Source of the DNA: Mollicutes bacterium | Lineage (GTDB): Bacteria > Bacillota_I > Bacilli_A > Izemoplasmatales > Izemoplasmataceae | Direction: 5' to 3' | DNA length: 17,766 nucleotides | Assembly (NCBI GenBank): GCA_003551455.1 | Contig: PUMR01000065.1 | Span: forward strand, 1 to 17,766 | Part shown: piece by piece, positions 15,336-17,766 of the stretch | Position numbering within the stretch: position 1 is the stretch's first letter | How the letters are laid out: each line of letters starts with the position of its first letter | The notes under the pieces: generated by a model | Databases searched by the model: none | What the model saw: the letters and a program-made list of their open reading frames with translations, nothing else | Told to the model about the DNA's origin: nothing | Program-made: the position numbers and the translations under genes

Positions 15336-15896
15336 TCAAGCGGAAAAGAGTATGTGAAAGAGGGCGGCTCCTTCGAAGAAGCGCACCTCGATGCCGGTCT
15401 TTTCCTGGATGGAATCGATTCTATAGAGCATGGTGTTCCTGTGGATGTGGAGCCGCTTGGCCGCTTCACTCACGTTCAGGTTCGCCTGCGCCAAAGCCAG
15501 GGCGCTCTTGATGAGAGACTTCGAGAGCCTCTCTTCGAGACTCCTTTTGAGGACGGTGGCATCTTCTGTCTTTTGCAAGAAAGAAAAGAAGAAAGCCTCG
15601 GTCGTGTGGAACCCTTCCTTCATGACCGCGAGGTGGCGGGCGATCAGCTTTTGCGGGAGGAGCGTCTCCGCATTGATAGGCAATAGGACGAGGGTCACGG
15701 TCTCGCCCAGTTCTTCGCCGAGCAGGTCGCTAGCATCCTCGAAATCGCTCTCTTCGGTGACATCATGGGTGAACGCCACGCGAATCACCCCGTCGGAAAA
15801 CGGGGTGAAGGAGGCGTCGGCGAACATGTGGCGGAGGAGTTCTTCCGCTGTTTTTGTCTGGTCAATGCATCGGACATAGAGGCTGTATGCTTGCAT
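15336..15896 (-). CDS. Small PucR/CdaR-type helix-turn-helix protein
   Basis: A 186-residue protein whose last 55 residues form the PucR/CdaR C-terminal helix-turn-helix domain (ALAQANLNVSEAAKRLHIHR, 134-153, then NTMLYRIDSIQEKTGIE). Residues 1-120 do not show the sensor domains usually found in CdaR or PucR, and those proteins normally have 350-550 residues, so this is a compact version. The first 120 residues are mixed alpha-beta with no motif I recognise. Start ATG has GGGGAAAG upstream. It follows the alcohol dehydrogenase gene by 22 bases, so the two are probably co-transcribed, and precedes the ABC ATPase. A regulator of the ATPase or the dehydrogenase is a reasonable guess from position only. 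Confidence 0.85.
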   Translation of the reverse strand: MQAYSLYVRCIDQTKTAEELLRHMFADASFTPFSDGVIRVAFTHDVTEESDFEDASDLLGEELGETVTLVLLPINAETLLPQKLIARHLAVMKEGFHTTEAFFFSFLQKTEDATVLKRSLEERLSKSLIKSALALAQANLNVSEAAKRLHIHRNTMLYRIDSIQEKTGIEVRFFEGAALFHILFSA

Positions 15897-15918
15897 GGCT
15901 TTCCCCGCTTTCCACGCG

Positions 15919-17079
15919 TCAACAAGTGAGATAGAGTCTTTTGGCCAGGGGGGCCGTGATTTTCACGACATTGCCGAGACTGCCGTGGAAGGTCGCCTTC
16001 TTGGCAAACTCCATGGCTTCGCGGTCGCTGATCTCGATGCCGATCTCCCGGAAACTCGTCGGCGCGCCCCAGGTCGCATAGAGGTTCTTCAAGGATTTGA
16101 TGACCTGGTCCGGATGGCCGTCGGCGAAGAGTTCGCCGCCGACTCTTTGGAGTTTGGGACGCATGACGGAAGGGTTCTCGGTGAGCGCCATCTTCATCCA
16201 GGCGGGATGGATGATGGCGAGAGCGAGGCCGTGGGTGAGCCGGTATTTCGAGGTGGGCGGATACGAGAGGTGGTGTGAGGCCCAATCGCCCTTTTTGCCT
16301 TGTTGGAGGATCCAGTTCAAGGCGAGGGTCGAGGCCCAGGAGAGATTGGCGCGGGTGTTGTAGGTGTCCTTGCCCTGAAGGATTTTCTGGGTGTTTTCGA
16401 CGACGCTCTTCAGGATGCCGAGCGACATGTAGTCGCTCGTTTCGGTCCGCTTGGTGGGGGAGAAGTATTGTTCGAAGATGTGGGTCATGATGTCGATGCT
16501 GGCGGCGGCGGTCTTCTTCTTCGAAAGGCCCACCGTGTAGGAGGGATCGATGATGGCGAAGGTCGGGATGAGATTGTCGTTCTTGGTGCTCCTCTTGTCG
16601 TTGCGGGCGTCGTTGCTGATGACGGTGTTCCCGTTCGTCTCGCTTCCCGTGGCGGCCATGGTGACGATGACCCCGAGGGGAATGGCGCGGCTCACCGGGA
16701 GCTTTTTCAAAAAGACGTCCCAGATTTCGTTTTCCTTTTTGAAAGCGGAAAGGGCGATGGCCTTGGCGCAGTCCATCACACTGCCGCCGCCCGCGGCGAG
16801 GATGAAATCGATACCGTTCTCGATGATCTTCCTTCTACCGCTCTTGACGCTCTCGAGTTCTGGGTTGGGACGGACACCGGCCTCTTCATGGAGTTCGATG
16901 CCCATGGTGCCGGCAATCTCGTGGATCCGCTTGTGGATGCCGAGGTCCTTGATGGCATTCCTCCCATACACCAAAAGGACGCGTTTCGCTTCCGCCTCCC
17001 TTAAAAGATCGGGAAGGGTCTCGATCTCGTCCTTGCCGAAAACGATTCTTGTCGGACTCCTGTAGTCGAAATTCTCCAC
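15919..17079 (-). CDS. Iron-containing alcohol dehydrogenase, BdhA/YqhD type
   Basis: A 386-residue group III NAD(P)-dependent alcohol dehydrogenase that interconverts aldehydes and alcohols in the cytosol. Seen: the N-terminus ENFDYRSPTRIVFGK is typical of butanol-dehydrogenase-like members. Dinucleotide motif GGGSVMDCAKAIA spans 97-109. Metal ligands expected are Asp196 and His200 (SIDIMTHIFEQYF), a His at 269 or 270 (WASHHLSYPP) and His283 (LTHGLALAIIHP). Start: GTG at 17079 is chosen because it sits exactly where relatives begin (M-E-N-F). GTG at 17088 with AGGA nine bases upstream is also possible. ATG at 17181 is rejected since a TATAAT promoter lies downstream of it. It may detoxify or reduce short aldehydes or ketones from sugar breakdown. 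Its link to the glycan genes is only positional. Confidence 0.92.
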   Translation of the reverse strand: MENFDYRSPTRIVFGKDEIETLPDLLREAEAKRVLLVYGRNAIKDLGIHKRIHEIAGTMGIELHEEAGVRPNPELESVKSGRRKIIENGIDFILAAGGGSVMDCAKAIALSAFKKENEIWDVFLKKLPVSRAIPLGVIVTMAATGSETNGNTVISNDARNDKRSTKNDNLIPTFAIIDPSYTVGLSKKKTAAASIDIMTHIFEQYFSPTKRTETSDYMSLGILKSVVENTQKILQGKDTYNTRANLSWASTLALNWILQQGKKGDWASHHLSYPPTSKYRLTHGLALAIIHPAWMKMALTENPSVMRPKLQRVGGELFADGHPDQVIKSLKNLYATWGAPTSFREIGIEISDREAMEFAKKATFHGSLGNVVKITAPLAKRLYLTC

Positions 17080-17113
17080 ATCTCTCACATCCCCATATCC
17101 TGGATTACGGTCG

Positions 17114-17136
17114 CGACAGTCAAAACAGCGCTGTCG
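17114..17136. promoter_or_regulatory. Inverted repeat in the alcohol dehydrogenase leader
   Basis: CGACAG (17114-17119) and CTGTCG (17131-17136) are perfect inverted repeats with an 11-base spacer; the right half also contains the 10-base palindrome ACAGCGCTGT. It lies about +10 to +32 from the expected transcription start, a position suited to a repressor. Confidence 0.4.
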
Positions 17137-17152
17137 AACTTTTCCTTTTCTT

Positions 17153-17161
17153 ATTATAGCA
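17153..17161 (-). promoter_or_regulatory. Extended -10 promoter of the alcohol dehydrogenase gene
   Basis: On the minus strand the sequence TGCTATAAT gives a perfect -10 (17158-17153) with the TGn extension. No good -35 is visible, which extended -10 promoters tolerate. It lies about 75 bases before the chosen start and inside the longer open frame, which argues for the shorter protein. Confidence 0.6.
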
Positions 17162-17238
17162 CGGATTCTCTTCATTTGCATGATGTCGGCTCATGTCGAC
17201 CGGTTGATTCTTCCGCGATGACGAATGGTGTGATAGCG

Positions 17239-17267
17239 TTGCAAAGATGGTCCTTATCGCATATAAT
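17239..17267 (+). promoter_or_regulatory. Promoter of the phosphodiesterase-like gene
   Basis: TTGCAA at 17239-17244 and TATAAT at 17262-17267 are separated by exactly 17 bases. The start codon lies 50 bases downstream of the -10. This is the best sigma-A-type promoter in the window. Confidence 0.8.
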
Positions 17268-17277
17268 TAACGATAAG
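17253..17277. promoter_or_regulatory. Operator-like inverted repeat over the -10 box
   Basis: CTTATCG (17253-17259) and CGATAAG (17271-17277) are perfect inverted arms of seven bases with an 11-base spacer containing the TATAAT. A dimeric repressor bound here would block polymerase. Confidence 0.55.
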
Positions 17278-17317
17278 TCCGCCACCGTCTGGCGATTGCC
17301 CGAAAAGAGGGGTGTCC

Positions 17318-17766
17318 ATGCGACCCGACTACACACACTCGATCGTCAATATCACATCTTCGCTCCTGGCCCGTTACGGCGTCGAACACGACCATCCCAC
17401 CCTCCGCTCCCTGGATGGTTGGTTGCGAAAGGACCACAGGCATATCGTCGTGTTCTTGCTTGATGGGCTCGGGGAAAACCTCATGCGTATGCATCTCGAT
17501 GAAACGGATTTCCTCGTGCGACACAAGCAGGACACGGTGACTTCCGTCTTCCCCGCCACCACGACGGCGGCGACGACGGCACTGCTCACGGGGAAGACCC
17601 CGTTGGAGACCGGTTTCTTGGGATGGTTCCTCTACTTGCCCAAGGAAGACATACATTATGAGATTTTCATGGGCAGCGACTTCTACGACGATAAGAAAAA
17701 GATTCCCGAAGGTTTCCATGAGAAACATTTCCAATATGAAGATTTCTTCACCAAAATCAAACGGGC
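17318..17766 (+). CDS. Alkaline-phosphatase-superfamily phosphodiesterase / nucleotide pyrophosphatase (C-terminus cut by window edge)
   Basis: The first 149 residues of a type I phosphodiesterase/nucleotide pyrophosphatase-like hydrolase. Seen: HIVVFLLDGLGENLM (about 43-57) supplies the first metal-binding Asp. SVFPATTTAATTALLTGKTP (about 77-96) holds the nucleophile Thr region and the following helix typical of the family; GFLGWFLYL follows. There is no signal peptide or hydrophobic N-terminus, so it is probably cytosolic. Start ATG at 17318 has AGAGGGG upstream and a good promoter. Family members usually have 400 or more residues, so most of the protein lies beyond the window. Substrate (phosphodiester, nucleotide or phosphonate) is unknown. 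It is divergent from the alcohol dehydrogenase gene and may not belong to the glycan locus. Confidence 0.85.
   Translation, partial: MRPDYTHSIVNITSSLLARYGVEHDHPTLRSLDGWLRKDHRHIVVFLLDGLGENLMRMHLDETDFLVRHKQDTVTSVFPATTTAATTALLTGKTPLETGFLGWFLYLPKEDIHYEIFMGSDFYDDKKKIPEGFHEKHFQYEDFFTKIKR

Noticed and set aside
14172..15686. Plus-strand open frame of 504 codons
   Set aside because: Antisense to the ABC ATPase and the PucR-type gene; the minus strand carries all Walker and HTH motifs.
17267..17734. Minus-strand open frame of 155 codons
   Set aside because: Antisense to the phosphodiesterase gene, which shows the LDGLGENL and FPATTTAATT motifs.
1..17766. Mobile elements, CRISPR arrays, tRNA or rRNA genes, riboswitches
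   Set aside because: No transposase, integrase, regularly spaced repeats, cloverleaf or conserved RNA motif was recognised by eye; a covariance-model scan would be decisive for small RNAs.

Overview
The window looks like a carbohydrate-uptake and glycan-processing locus from a moderately GC-rich, Gram-positive-type bacterium. Bacillota or a related Bacilli lineage is the best guess, with low resolution. The reasons are strong AGGAGG-type ribosome binding sites, TATAAT -10 boxes, lipobox lipoproteins, TGA used as a stop, one cre-like site and an MsmX/UgpC-type ATPase. Genes are densely packed. Every intergenic gap is under 300 bp and carries promoters, terminators or operator-like repeats. I see no rRNA, tRNA, CRISPR array, transposase or phage gene.

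Layout. (1) Minus strand, 1-3646: a cytosolic DUF4185-like protein, a MalG-type sugar permease overlapping it, and a sugar-binding lipoprotein cut by the left edge, preceded by a cre-like site. (2) Minus strand, 3784-9209: AraC-type regulator, divergent GH38-like glycosidase and secreted DUF4185 lipoprotein, tightly coupled as one operon. (3) Plus strand, 9377-10291: a BadF/NagK-like kinase homologue that has lost its phosphate-binding and catalytic residues, divergent from the AraC gene. (4) Minus strand, 10373-13021: an MngB-like GH38 alpha-mannosidase, divergent from (5) plus strand, 13185-14093: an intact BadF/NagK-like sugar kinase. (6) Minus strand, 14148-15248: an MsmX/UgpC-type ABC ATPase. 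(7) Minus strand, 15336-17079: an iron-dependent alcohol dehydrogenase followed by a small PucR/CdaR-type HTH protein. (8) Plus strand, 17318 to the right edge: the start of an alkaline-phosphatase-superfamily phosphodiesterase.

How it may work together (inference). The lipoprotein DUF4185 enzyme would bind or trim a glycan outside the cell. The binding protein, permease and shared ATPase would import oligosaccharides. The cytosolic DUF4185 paralogue and the two GH38 enzymes would dismantle them, and the intact kinase would phosphorylate a released sugar. The AraC protein probably activates the system.

The most notable signals are four. First, a pair of kinase paralogues, one intact and one apparently a pseudokinase. 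Second, two divergent [GH38 unit / kinase] modules whose intergenic regions share the same promoter architecture and a conserved element just upstream of the -35. Third, two DUF4185 proteins with a discoidin-like domain apparently nested inside the propeller, one secreted and one cytosolic. Fourth, an MngB-like GH38 with an altered active-site position. The substrate cannot be named from sequence alone.
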